Source: JACQFK01 sp964619955 (lineage in GTDB: Bacteria > Planctomycetota > MHYJ01 > JACPRB01). From it: a DNA stretch of 35,839 nt. The position numbers and the translations under genes are program-made. Positions 1-7,709 of the stretch are shown here, one piece after another. Position 1 is the stretch's first letter. Each line of letters starts with the position of its first letter. The DNA lies in assembly GCA_964619955.1 (NCBI GenBank), contig CAZUJF010000049.1, forward strand, positions 1 to 35,839, read 5' to 3'. Below the pieces are notes generated by a model. It was not told where the DNA came from and made no database searches. It was given only the letters and a program-made list of their open reading frames with translations.

Positions 1-213
1 AACCGATCGGATCCTTGGTTCGATATCGTGATTCCAATCTGCGGAAAGTGAGTCTCGTGTTGCCATTGAACCTGTTTGAACGCCCTATGCCCCACCCCGA
101 GGCGCGCCTATGAGTTCCGGGTGGCGGTGATCCAGCTCCTGCGAACCCTCGCCACCCCCGGAGACCTTCGGAGAATGCTCATTCCTCACAAGCGGGCCAA
201 AAGGTGCAGGAAG
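1..213. other. Left-edge stretch without a recognised gene
   Basis: No convincing gene, RNA or repeat was seen before the stop codon of the minus-strand esterase. A plus-strand reading frame beginning in this stretch runs antisense through the esterase and is an artefact of high GC. Confidence 0.4.
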
Positions 214-957
214 TCACCTCGGGCTGCCCAGGAGCTTCTTTACTTTGTCCTTGATGGCTTCGCACCAGATCTCATAACCCTTGGGGGCCAGATGCAGCTC
301 GTCAGGCATCACTTCCTTGCTGATGGTGCCGTCGGGCCCGAGGAACTTGGCGCCGATGTCCATGTACTGAACCGGGCCGCCGGCAAACTTCGAGATCAGC
401 GCGTTGATGGCCGATCTGGTTTCCCGACCGGGATGGGGCTTCGCGCCCGTGGGGAAGATGCTCAGCAGGAGGATCTTGGCTTTGGGCTGCTTGGACTGGA
501 TCAACTCGAGGATCTTCTGGATGCCGGCCGCCACGTCGGCCGGCACGGTCTGCTTGCCCCAACAGTTATTGGTGCCGATCATGACGACAAACAGGCGCGC
601 CTGGTAACCTTCCAATTGCCCGTTCTGCAGCCGCCAGAGAACGTTCTGAGTCGCGTCGCCGCCGATGCCCATGTTGACGGCCCGGTACGAACCCCAGTAC
701 CTGTCCCAGACCGCCTTGTTCCCTTCCCCTCTCCAACGCCGGGTGATGGAATCGCCGACGAAGGCCAGGTCGATCTTGCCGTCCATCTTCTTGATGTCGG
801 CGTTGATCTCCTTGCTCTGGTCGATCCCTAGCGGGTCCGTGCGTTCCTTGGGCACCGAGGGGCTCTCCTGGACGGCATGGCCCGGCACCGGGAACACCGC
901 GAGGAGCAGGATCATGAGGATTCCGGCATTCAAGGACATCGCTTTGCTCCCAACCAT
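214..957 (-). CDS. Exported SGNH/GDSL-type esterase (PAF-acetylhydrolase-like)
   Basis: A 247-residue SGNH hydrolase, expected to hydrolyse ester or acetyl groups outside the cytoplasm; the substrate cannot be told from sequence. Block I is FVGDSIT, carrying the nucleophilic Ser; GIGGDATQN follows (block II Gly); GTNN is block III (oxyanion Asn); PDELHLAPKGYE carries the catalytic Asp and His. This order and spacing match the platelet-activating-factor acetylhydrolase beta/gamma subfamily. The start at 957 is chosen because it is preceded by GAGGGTGGG and gives a signal peptide with a lysine, a hydrophobic stretch and a PVPGHA cleavage region. An upstream in-frame ATG at 1026 and a downstream one at 939 are alternatives. 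It lies 86 bases downstream of the DUF6288 gene on the same strand, so cotranscription is possible. PAF-AH-like esterases in such bacteria often act on acetylated carbohydrates; applying that here is inference. Confidence 0.85.
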   Translation of the reverse strand: MVGSKAMSLNAGILMILLLAVFPVPGHAVQESPSVPKERTDPLGIDQSKEINADIKKMDGKIDLAFVGDSITRRWRGEGNKAVWDRYWGSYRAVNMGIGGDATQNVLWRLQNGQLEGYQARLFVVMIGTNNCWGKQTVPADVAAGIQKILELIQSKQPKAKILLLSIFPTGAKPHPGRETRSAINALISKFAGGPVQYMDIGAKFLGPDGTISKEVMPDELHLAPKGYEIWCEAIKDKVKKLLGSPR

Positions 958-1043
958 TTCAACCCACCCTCTGCGAAGGTGCACCCTTGCCGTACTCCCC
1001 CAAGACAAGGAGGGATCACGCGCCATTCATGACCTCATTCCCC

Positions 1044-3272
1044 TCAGCGAGCCGCTTCCCGGACTTCCCGTCGGGTCTCTTCGGGGAGCTTGCGGAGGAA
1101 GTCCTCGGCTTCCTTGGATTGCCCGGCGCCAAGCTGGAAGTAGGCGGCCAGGGCCAGATCCTCCGGCGCGTTGCTCGCCGCCAGCGAGGCGGCGAGGCGG
1201 CCGCGATCCTTCGGAGGGAGCAGCTTCCAGGTGTAGCGCGCCTCCAGCCCGCCCCCGCTCAGCAACATCTCCCCGTCCTCGCTCACCGAAGCGCAGCGCA
1301 CCTGCGCGTTCGTGAGGGAGAAGTGGAAGCCGATCTCCCGGCCCCCCTTCAGCGCGGCCGACAGGCGGGCGCGGAGCTTCAGGTCCCAGTCCGTCTTGGG
1401 GGCCGTCGCCACGTCCGGCCCGGTCTTCTCCGGTCCGGGCTTCTCCACCCCGGTCTTCTTCGCGGTCTTCGACGCGGCCGCGGAAGCCGCTCCCGTGATC
1501 CGCAAGCGCCGGTCCTTGAGGCTGAGGATCAACGCCGCGGTGGCCGTGATCAGGTTCCGGTTGCCGTACACGTGGTCGGTCGGACCGTAGTCGCGGCCCG
1601 GCATGAGGACGAAGCCGCCGTTGTGCGCCTCCGACATGATGAACCACCACTTGATGTAGTCCATGTACTTCCGGAATTTCGCCGGCTCGGCCCGCGCCGC
1701 GCCCAGCGTGCCCCAGAGGGTGTGCAGGAGGCTGGAGGCATGGCCGTCGGTCAGCCCCTTGTAGCTGTTGACGCAGGCGTTGGCCATGTGGTCCCCGAGG
1801 AACCTCCAGGTCGGGCGGTCGGCGTTCCCGATGTGATGGGCGAGCGACCCGAGTCCCATGCGCATGTAGTGGTGGGTCGGCCGGTCGCCCTTCGCCCAGG
1901 GCTGGGCAGGCTCGGGGCGCGTCATGTCGCGGACGGCGCAACGCAGGTCGCCGCCCATGTCGTAGACCTTGACCCGGTCGGCCTCCTGGGTCAGCCAGCT
2001 CTTGTCCTTCGAGGTGTCGTCCGGCTTCGCTCCTTCTCCCGGGGCGGGCACCACCGTGAATTCCCCAAGGCCCTTCAGTCCCTTCGGGCACAGGTAGCCG
2101 ATGCCCCGCTCGCTCCGGGACTCCGGCTTCGAGGGATTCTTGAGCTTGAGGATCGCGCAGTCCCAGTTCTTGAAGCCGTAGCCGATGGAGCCGTCGGCCT
2201 CCACGCTGTTGAGGAAGGACTGATGGAACCGCTCGTAGGGGACCAGCGGATAGCGCAGCCCGGCCTCCTTGAAGAGGCTCATCGCGGTCATCGCGAAGCC
2301 CCCCGGTCCGGACATGGGCCCGTAGCCCCAGGTCCCCTCCTTGTGGACGCGTCTCATGATCTCCGGATAGACGTAGTGCGAGTACGAGCCGCTGGCCCAG
2401 CTCATCCCGTCGCCCAGAGCGGCGCCGACGGCCTGGATCGCGGGCAGCACGCCGGGATCCCGCGTCTGGAGGAAATACTCCCCCAGGAGGATCCCTTTGA
2501 GCCCGTAATCCCAGGTCCCCCCCGCATCGCTGCCGTAGGTCTCCCGGGTGTATCCGTCGACCACCTTCTTGATGATCGGGGCGTAGCGCGGATTCCCCGT
2601 GGACATCAGGGCCAGCGTGGCGGTCACGCTCGAGTGGACCATGTAGACGAAGTGGCCGTCGTGCTTGTACTCGGCCTCCAGGAAGTCGCAGAGCTTCCGC
2701 AGGAGGCGGTCCGAACGATCGCAATCGAACGGAAAGGTGGGCGAGAAGCGCCCGGAAGCCTCGATCTTGATCGGGACGCTCTTCTGCTTTCCCCGGTCGC
2801 CCCCGGGCCAGAGGATGAGGTCCAGTTTGCCGTCCTTCGCCTGCGCCTCCTCGATGAGCCTGGACATCTCCATGAGCGGCCCCTCGACGCCCGCGGTGCC
2901 GGTGCCGCCGAACACGTGCGGCACGTTCATGATCCTGCCGTTGGCGCCGACGACGACGTCCCCCGCCTTGACCTTGCCCGCCGCGGGGGAATCCTCGAAG
3001 ACGAACGTGGCGGTGAAGTAGCAGGGGAGTTCGTGGGTGATCTTGGCCCGGACGCCGGTGGGGCCCAGGTTCATGAACCAGCCCTTGCCCAGCTTGTCGA
3101 TGATGGGCTGGTCGTGGCGGCCCCGCATGGGCTCGTCCCAGGCGTAATCCCAGGCCTTCTTCGAGTCCTGGAGACCCTCGGCTCCGAGAGGGGGCTGCAG
3201 GAAGGCGAGCAGGGCGAGGGCGCCGACCGCGTGCCGGCCTCCGCGAAGCGCTTTGCAAATAGTCGATGACAT
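1044..3272 (-). CDS. Exported DUF6288-family protein (PDZ-like segment plus helical repeats)
   Basis: A 742-residue protein resembling the DUF6288 family, which has no established function. After an N-terminal hydrophobic leader (about residues 15-30), residues 70-165 look PDZ-like: a GPTGVRAKI strand, then KAGDVVVGANG, the usual 'leads to a concept of place' loop. Residues about 190-590 are rich in helical repeats with Gly/Trp/Tyr motifs (GGTWDYGLKG, GTWGYGPMSGPGGFAM, YGFKNWDCA), like the alpha/alpha toroids of prenyltransferase or polysaccharide-lyase-type proteins. A Lys/Pro-rich linker near 606-633 precedes a C-terminal domain of about 110 residues. GGGAG precedes the ATG at 3272. No catalytic residue can be named. 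It sits upstream of the SGNH esterase and divergent from the CotH gene, so a role at the cell surface is plausible but inferred. Confidence 0.75.
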   Translation of the reverse strand: MSSTICKALRGGRHAVGALALLAFLQPPLGAEGLQDSKKAWDYAWDEPMRGRHDQPIIDKLGKGWFMNLGPTGVRAKITHELPCYFTATFVFEDSPAAGKVKAGDVVVGANGRIMNVPHVFGGTGTAGVEGPLMEMSRLIEEAQAKDGKLDLILWPGGDRGKQKSVPIKIEASGRFSPTFPFDCDRSDRLLRKLCDFLEAEYKHDGHFVYMVHSSVTATLALMSTGNPRYAPIIKKVVDGYTRETYGSDAGGTWDYGLKGILLGEYFLQTRDPGVLPAIQAVGAALGDGMSWASGSYSHYVYPEIMRRVHKEGTWGYGPMSGPGGFAMTAMSLFKEAGLRYPLVPYERFHQSFLNSVEADGSIGYGFKNWDCAILKLKNPSKPESRSERGIGYLCPKGLKGLGEFTVVPAPGEGAKPDDTSKDKSWLTQEADRVKVYDMGGDLRCAVRDMTRPEPAQPWAKGDRPTHHYMRMGLGSLAHHIGNADRPTWRFLGDHMANACVNSYKGLTDGHASSLLHTLWGTLGAARAEPAKFRKYMDYIKWWFIMSEAHNGGFVLMPGRDYGPTDHVYGNRNLITATAALILSLKDRRLRITGAASAAASKTAKKTGVEKPGPEKTGPDVATAPKTDWDLKLRARLSAALKGGREIGFHFSLTNAQVRCASVSEDGEMLLSGGGLEARYTWKLLPPKDRGRLAASLAASNAPEDLALAAYFQLGAGQSKEAEDFLRKLPEETRREVREAAR

Positions 3273-3489
3273 GTGTTCTTCCCGCTCCCTGTGACTTTGT
3301 ATCCAGAATTACAATCCGCCTATAGCAGAACGCCTCCGGCTCGCGGGGGGGTGCACATCGCCATGACGCAAATTGCGTCAATCAGATGCGGATTTGCGCC
3401 ACGCCCGTTCGGACGCCCGGGAGGTATACTCGCGTCGGAACACCCGGGCGGGCCGTTCCTGCCCTTCCAACCTGTCTGAGGGATCGGCC

Positions 3490-4683
3490 ATGGTGCTACC
3501 TCTGATCCTCCTGGTCCTGACGGCCGGGGTCCAGGCCGAGGCGGAGACCGTCCTTCCGACCTTCCGGCTCCAGGCCAAGGACCCCATCGTGGCGGACCCG
3601 AAGGTGGTCTGCACCGTCCGCATGAGCGGTCCCGAGGGGACGAAGGGGCCCGTGGAGCCGCTGGCCGGCCTGGTGCGCATCCGCGGCGGCGTCTCGCGCG
3701 GCGCCCCCAAGAAGTCCTACTCGCTCACCCTGGAAGCCCCGGTCTCCTGGCTCGGGCTGCCGGCCTCGCGCCATTGGATCCTCAACGCCGCCTTCATCGA
3801 CCGGTCCCTGATGAGGCACAAGCTCGCCTACGACCTGTTCCGCTCGCTCTCGTCCCCCGACGCGAAGCGCCATGCCGTGGAGAGCCGCTTCGTGGAGGTG
3901 TATTGCAACGACCGCTACGACGGCGTCTACCTGCTCATGCAGCGGGTCGACCGCTCCCTGCTCGATCTGAAGCCCTTCGACCGCAACGCGCCCGCCCACG
4001 CCTGCATCTACAAGGCGGTGGATCATGCGGCGAATTTCGCCCAGCCCGGCCGCCAGGGCTACGAGCAGCAGGAGCCGGACGAGGAGGACAAGGCGTACTG
4101 GGGGCCGCTGGAGGAGTTCAACCGCTTCGTCAGCCGCGCGCCCGACGCCGAGTTCCTGGACCCCCGGGCCGGCATCGCCGCGCGGCTGGACGTCGGCAAC
4201 GCCGTCGACTTCCACCTGCTCGTGCTCCTGACGAGCAACTTTGACGGCATCACCAAGAACTTCATCCTGGCCCGGGATGCCCCGGCCGCCGGCGCGCCGG
4301 CGCCGCGCTTCTTCTTTGCGCCGTGGGATTACGACGCCACGTTCGGGCGCAACTGGGACGCCACCCCGACCGACGCGACGGCGTGGCTCTCGAACCGGCT
4401 CTTCGACCGCCTGCTGGGCGACGCCGGGATCCGGAAGGCCTGGGCCGCCCGCTGGCGCCGGCTGCGGGAGCGCGAATTTTCGATCGAGACCCTCCATCGC
4501 AAAATCGACGAGAACGAGCGGACCCTCGGCACCGCCGCCCGGCGCAATGCCGCCCGCTGGCAGGCGGACGCCGGCGCCTATCCCGACCGCCTGTCCCTGG
4601 CCGAGGACCTGGCGCAGATGAAGAAGTGGATCGCCGCCCGCCTGGCCTGGCTGGACGCCGAGATCCGGCGCCGGGCCGGATAG
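3490..4683 (+). CDS. Exported CotH-like kinase family protein
   Basis: A 397-residue CotH-family protein. CotH proteins are atypical protein kinases first known from Bacillus spore coat; homologues are widespread in bacteria with exported targets. Visible family features: the RGGVSRGAPKKSYSL segment (ordered RG..S...PKKSY), HWILNAAFIDRSLMRHKLAYDL, a VEVYCNDRYDGVYLLMQRVDR strand-turn, and the active-site-like PWDYDATFGRNWD near residues 277-289 that would hold metal-binding Asp residues. The start at 3490 follows GAGGGA and gives a signal peptide (MVLPLILLVLTAGVQAEAE) without a basic n-region. An upstream in-frame ATG at 3373 lacks a ribosome site and adds a non-hydrophobic tail. The gene is alone on the plus strand, divergent from the DUF6288 gene with 217 bases between. 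Nothing suggests sporulation here, so the target is unknown. Confidence 0.8.
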   Translation: MVLPLILLVLTAGVQAEAETVLPTFRLQAKDPIVADPKVVCTVRMSGPEGTKGPVEPLAGLVRIRGGVSRGAPKKSYSLTLEAPVSWLGLPASRHWILNAAFIDRSLMRHKLAYDLFRSLSSPDAKRHAVESRFVEVYCNDRYDGVYLLMQRVDRSLLDLKPFDRNAPAHACIYKAVDHAANFAQPGRQGYEQQEPDEEDKAYWGPLEEFNRFVSRAPDAEFLDPRAGIAARLDVGNAVDFHLLVLLTSNFDGITKNFILARDAPAAGAPAPRFFFAPWDYDATFGRNWDATPTDATAWLSNRLFDRLLGDAGIRKAWAARWRRLREREFSIETLHRKIDENERTLGTAARRNAARWQADAGAYPDRLSLAEDLAQMKKWIAARLAWLDAEIRRRAG

Positions 4684-4690
4684 CGCGCAC

Positions 4691-4718
4691 GGCGGACCCC
4701 CCGCTAAGCGGGGCCGCC
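4691..4718. terminator. GC-rich hairpin between convergent genes
   Basis: CCCCGC (4699-4704), loop TAA, GCGGGG (4708-4713), extended by GGCGG (4691-4695) pairing with CCGCC (4714-4718) around a 3-base bulge. It lies between the ends of the CotH gene and the opposing membrane-anchored gene. There is no U-tract on either side, so intrinsic termination is uncertain. Confidence 0.4.
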
Positions 4719-4729
4719 GGCGGCCGGGC

Positions 4730-5449
4730 TCAGCCCCGGCGCTGGAGCTCCACGAGATGCGCCAGCAATTCCGACCGGGACTGCACGTGGAGGATGTAGC
4801 GGGGCACACCCTCCGAGGCCGACTGGGCCATGAACGGCTCGCCCCAGAAGCTCAGGAGGGCCTCGCCGCGGCCGCTGGTCCGCTGGTCGGCCAGGATGAA
4901 AGACACGTTCCGATCGAGCCGTCTCCAGCGCGGCTCCCGGACCTTCGCGACGCCGGCGCTCTTCGCGATCCTGGGCTGCACGTGCAGCGTCCATGCTTCG
5001 CGCTGCGACTCGTCCAGGACGAACTGGATCGACTGGACGTCCGGGTTGTCCAGGGCGGGCCGGAGGAGGAGGTCGAACAGCGCGGGCGGGACGTACATCG
5101 AGAGGCACACGTTGTACCACACCGTGTCCCCCTTCATGTCACGCAGAAAGCGGTCATGTACCGTTCTGAGGCTGCGGGGTCCGACCAGCAGCACCTCCGG
5201 GGAGTCCAGTTTCGACGAGACGCGCTCGACCGCCTGCTCGATCCGGTCGACCTGTCCTGCGGTCGCCTCATTGTGGTGGGTGTGCCGCATGAAATTGACG
5301 AAGAGCAGGCCCAGCAGCGCCAAGAGGATAGAGACCACGACCTCCTCGTGAACGACGTGCAGGAGGTGAAGGATGATGGCGATGCCAGCGGCAAGCAGGC
5401 CGGCGATGGCATCCCAGTCGTACCCGAACAGTCCGATCTTCCGGTTCAC
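4730..5449 (-). CDS. Membrane-anchored protein of unknown function
   Basis: A 239-residue protein that I do not recognise. Residues about 12-30 and 36-54 are two hydrophobic helices joined by a short loop (HVVHEE). Next come a His-containing turn (RHTHHNE) and a predicted amphipathic or coiled segment (VDRIEQAVERVSSKL). Residues 85-239 form a soluble alpha/beta-looking domain with conserved-looking stretches LVGPRSLRTVHDRFLRDM, VWYNVCLSMY, IQFVLDESQREAW, and SFILADQRTSGRGEALLSFW. The last resembles the substrate-side strand of phospholipase-D-like folds, but no HKD motif is present. Translation starts at GTG 5449, preceded by a perfect AAGGAGG, so the start is well supported. It is transcribed away from mazEF. 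A signalling or envelope role is only a guess. Confidence 0.7.
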   Translation of the reverse strand: MNRKIGLFGYDWDAIAGLLAAGIAIILHLLHVVHEEVVVSILLALLGLLFVNFMRHTHHNEATAGQVDRIEQAVERVSSKLDSPEVLLVGPRSLRTVHDRFLRDMKGDTVWYNVCLSMYVPPALFDLLLRPALDNPDVQSIQFVLDESQREAWTLHVQPRIAKSAGVAKVREPRWRRLDRNVSFILADQRTSGRGEALLSFWGEPFMAQSASEGVPRYILHVQSRSELLAHLVELQRRG

Positions 5450-5466
5450 GCGTCCTCCTTGGCGGA

Positions 5467-5535
5467 TCAGGCCGGATAACCCAAGACCTGCTTGATCGCC
5501 CGTTCGTCGAACAGCTTCGCCAGATCATACCCCAT
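5467..5535 (-). CDS. Possible 22-residue ORF or gene remnant
   Basis: A short open frame, beginning MGYDLAKLFDERAIK and ending in TGA at 5467-5469, lies 17 bases upstream of the membrane-anchored gene. Its amino-acid choice looks like real protein and recalls the first helix of SnoaL/NTF2-like enzymes, then stops abruptly. It may be a leader peptide, a degraded gene start or chance. No clear ribosome site is visible, and it overlaps nothing but the outer part of the mazE promoter region. Confidence 0.25.
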   Translation of the reverse strand: MGYDLAKLFDERAIKQVLGYPA

Positions 5536-5549
5536 CGGACCGCGGGACC

Positions 5550-5590
5550 TTGAGCTTACCTCATTGGAGATGTATACTCTTTGTGTATAC
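5550..5590 (+). promoter_or_regulatory. mazEF promoter with overlapping operator
   Basis: TTGAGC (5550-5555), a 17-base spacer and TATACT (5573-5578) form a good sigma70-type promoter. Two copies of the self-complementary hexamer GTATAC, at 5572-5577 and 5585-5590 (13-base period), overlap and follow the -10. This arrangement is typical of autoregulation by a MazE/AbrB-fold antitoxin. AGGAGG (5591-5596) follows as ribosome site. Confidence 0.75.
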
Positions 5591-5602
5591 AGGAGGCGGA
5601 GC

Positions 5603-5845
5603 GTGATCACGAAGATTCAGAAGTGGGGCAACAGCCTGGGCCTGAGGATCCCCAAGAGTTTCGCCAAGGAAGCCCAGGTGGAGGCGGGGGGCAGAGTCGA
5701 TCTCAGTCTCCAGAAAGGCGCCCTTCTGATCCGTCCGCTCCGCCCCCGCCGCTTTCGACTGGAGACCCTGCTGGCGGAGATCACTCCGGAGAATCTCCAC
5801 GACGAGGTCCCCACCGGCAAGCCCAAAGGCCGGGAGGCCTGGTAG
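5603..5845 (+). CDS. mazE: MazE-type antitoxin (AbrB/SpoVT fold)
   Basis: An 80-residue antitoxin that would bind and neutralise the adjacent MazF and repress its own promoter. The N-terminal swapped-hairpin DNA-binding domain is clear: ITKIQKWGNSLGLRIPKSFAKEAQ, split here as KIQKWGNSLGLRIPKS plus its helix, followed by GGRVDLSLQKGALLIRP. The C-terminal 35 residues (LETLLAEITPENLHDEVP) match the acidic MazF-binding tail of the E. coli protein. The start is GTG 5603 with AGGAGG seven bases upstream. An upstream in-frame ATG at 5492 would read through the promoter and operator and is rejected. Its stop TAG shares one base with the GTG start of mazF, so the pair is translationally coupled. Confidence 0.9.
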   Translation: MITKIQKWGNSLGLRIPKSFAKEAQVEAGGRVDLSLQKGALLIRPLRPRRFRLETLLAEITPENLHDEVPTGKPKGREAW

Positions 5846-6183
5846 TGTCCGCAGCCTACGTGCCCGCCCGGGGGGATTTCGTCTGGCTGGAATTCAGCCC
5901 CCAGGCGGGGCATGAGCAGGCGGGCCACCGCCCGGCGTTCGTCGTTTCCCCGGAGCCCTACAACCGGAAGACGGGACTGGCACTCGTCTGCCCGATCACC
6001 CGGCAGATCAAGGGCTATCCCTTCGAAGTCGCGCTGCCCCAGGGACTCAAGGTGAAGGGCGCGCTTCTTTCCGATCAGATCAAGAGCCTGGATTGGCGGG
6101 CCCACCAAGCCTCCTACCTCGGAAAAGCACCCGCCCCCTTCACCGCCGAGGTCTTGGCCAAAGTGGCGACCTTGCTTTCTTGA
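5845..6183 (+). CDS. mazF: MazF-type endoribonuclease toxin
   Basis: A 112-residue toxin of the PemK/MazF family, which cleaves mRNA (sometimes rRNA or tRNA) at short motifs. Family landmarks in order: an N-terminal PARGDFVWLEFSPQAGHEQ strand-loop; GHRPAFVVSPEPYN, which includes the catalytic Arg; LVCPITRQIKGYPFEV with the catalytic Thr; GALLSDQIKSLDWR. Length and motifs are close to E. coli MazF/ChpB, and no residue appears lost, so the toxin looks intact. Translation starts at GTG 5845 inside the mazE stop (TAGTG). The target sequence cannot be read from the protein. Confidence 0.92.
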   Translation: MSAAYVPARGDFVWLEFSPQAGHEQAGHRPAFVVSPEPYNRKTGLALVCPITRQIKGYPFEVALPQGLKVKGALLSDQIKSLDWRAHQASYLGKAPAPFTAEVLAKVATLLS

Positions 6184-6249
6184 GATGCTCCAGGCCGGAC
6201 CCGACCGCTTCCGCGAAGTCCGGATGAGGCACCGCTCGTATCAATAGGC

Positions 6250-7494
6250 ATGATCCTCCTCGCGCTGGCGCTCCAGGCCGCCGCCGGGGCCTACGACCCG
6301 CAGGGCGTCCACGTCGACCCGGCGGGCGTGCTGCGCAGCCGCAGCCTCGATCCCGACCCCCGCCTCGCGGAGATCCGCAAGACGGCCCGCGCGCTCCCCA
6401 AGGACCCCCAACTCCTCCACGTCTCGCTGCCCCGCCTCGCCGCCGAGGCGAAGCGCGCGGTCGACGCCGGCAAACCCGTCCCCCCCGAAATCCGCTGGCT
6501 CGGCGGCCTCACACGCCTCCGCTACGTCTTCGTCTACCCCGAGGAGCAGGACCTCGTCGTCGCGGGCCCCGCGGAACCCTTCGACACCACGTCGCGCTTC
6601 CGCCCCCTCGGGAAGCTCACGGGACGGCCGCTGCTGCACCTGGACGACTTCGCCGTCGCCCTGCGGGCCTTCTCGGGCGGCAAGCGGCCCGACCGCCTCG
6701 GCTGCGACATCGAGATCACGAAGGAGATCCACGAACGGGTGGCGGCGAAGGCCAAAGCCGTGGGGCCGGCGGCGCAGGTGACCGGCTTCAAGAAGGCCTG
6801 CGAGCAGATCGCGGAGGCGGGCGGCCCGCAGCCCGTGACCTGGTTCGGGGTGGAGCCCGACACGCGCTTCGCGTTCGTCTGCGTGGAGGCCGACTACCGG
6901 CTCAAGCAGCTCGCCCTCGGCGTCCTGCCGTCGCCGGTACCGGCGCTGACGAGCTACCGGAGCCGCATCGACCGCCCCGAGCGGGAGCACCGCTTCTCCC
7001 TGGAATCGAATTACGACGCCCTGCGCGCCTCGCCCGACGGCCTCGCCTTCGAGCTCCGCGGGACCTCGATCAAGGTCAACGGCGGCCTGCTCGGCAACCC
7101 GCAGAGCACGCTCGCGGACGCCAGCCCCGCCGCGCGGGCCTTCGTGGAGGCCTGCAACGCGAACTTCGACGCCCTCCTGCGGACGCTGCTGCCCTGGGCC
7201 GACCTCGCCGGACTCGGCGACCTCTCGCTGCTCGCCGCGCTCGCGACCGAGGGGCTCGCGGAGAAGTCGGGATGGGACCCGGCCTGGCTCGTCGACGGCT
7301 ACCCCGTGGAGCGGCTGCCCGCGGTGAAGTCCTGCGCGACGCAGTGCAGCGTGACGGTGTCGGGCTCATCCGCGATCTTCGTCAGCGGCGGCGTGTGGAT
7401 CAAGCCGGCCGAGTGGGCGTCGAAGCGCGCGCCGGCGGACGACCTCGCGACGAAGGCCCTGCGGCCGAAGGAGGGGTGGAACGTCTCGCGCTAG
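6250..7494 (+). CDS. DUF1598-family exported protein
   Basis: A 414-residue protein resembling DUF1598, a family I know from planctomycetes and without an assigned function. The recognisable core begins GVHVDPAGVLRSRSLDPDP and continues through LLHVSLPRLAAEA, EIRWLGGLTRLRYVFVYPEE and DLVVAGPAEPF; the later DTRFAFVCVEADYRLKQLALG and RFSLESNYDALRASPDGLAFELRG segments also match the family pattern as I remember it. The N-terminus (MILLALALQAAAGA) is a short hydrophobic leader without a basic residue. It lies 66 bases after mazF on the same strand but probably has its own transcription. No enzyme motif was found. Its main value is as a lineage marker. Confidence 0.75.
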   Translation: MILLALALQAAAGAYDPQGVHVDPAGVLRSRSLDPDPRLAEIRKTARALPKDPQLLHVSLPRLAAEAKRAVDAGKPVPPEIRWLGGLTRLRYVFVYPEEQDLVVAGPAEPFDTTSRFRPLGKLTGRPLLHLDDFAVALRAFSGGKRPDRLGCDIEITKEIHERVAAKAKAVGPAAQVTGFKKACEQIAEAGGPQPVTWFGVEPDTRFAFVCVEADYRLKQLALGVLPSPVPALTSYRSRIDRPEREHRFSLESNYDALRASPDGLAFELRGTSIKVNGGLLGNPQSTLADASPAARAFVEACNANFDALLRTLLPWADLAGLGDLSLLAALATEGLAEKSGWDPAWLVDGYPVERLPAVKSCATQCSVTVSGSSAIFVSGGVWIKPAEWASKRAPADDLATKALRPKEGWNVSR

Positions 7495-7709
7495 GGGTTC
7501 GACTAACTTCAATCCGTAGGTTGCCCCGGCACCTTCACCCGCGCGCGCTTGCGGTGCGGGATCCCGGGCCACGTGATTCCCGTGGAGCCGTTCGCAGAGT
7601 TCTGGAACGAGTGGAACGGGACGCCGAGGCGCTTGATCCCCCGCCGCGTTATGGGTGGCCCCCGCGGCCGGCGCGGTCTAGACTTTCCCGAAAATCGGAG
7701 ATCCGCACC
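7495..7709. other. Spacer with protein-like sequence, no gene called
   Basis: Between the DUF1598 and subtilisin genes. The part 7511-7665 is open in several frames and gives protein-like text on both strands (plus: EPFAEFWNEWNGTPRR; minus: PFHSFQNSANGSTG), unlike the Arg/Pro-rich shadow frames elsewhere. It could be a decayed gene end or a dispersed repeat. No start with a ribosome site was found. Confidence 0.3.

Noticed and set aside
987..3269. Long plus-strand reading frame of 760 codons opposite the DUF6288 gene
   Set aside because: Arg/Pro/Ala-rich antisense frame, no motif or ribosome site; the minus strand codes for a coherent protein.
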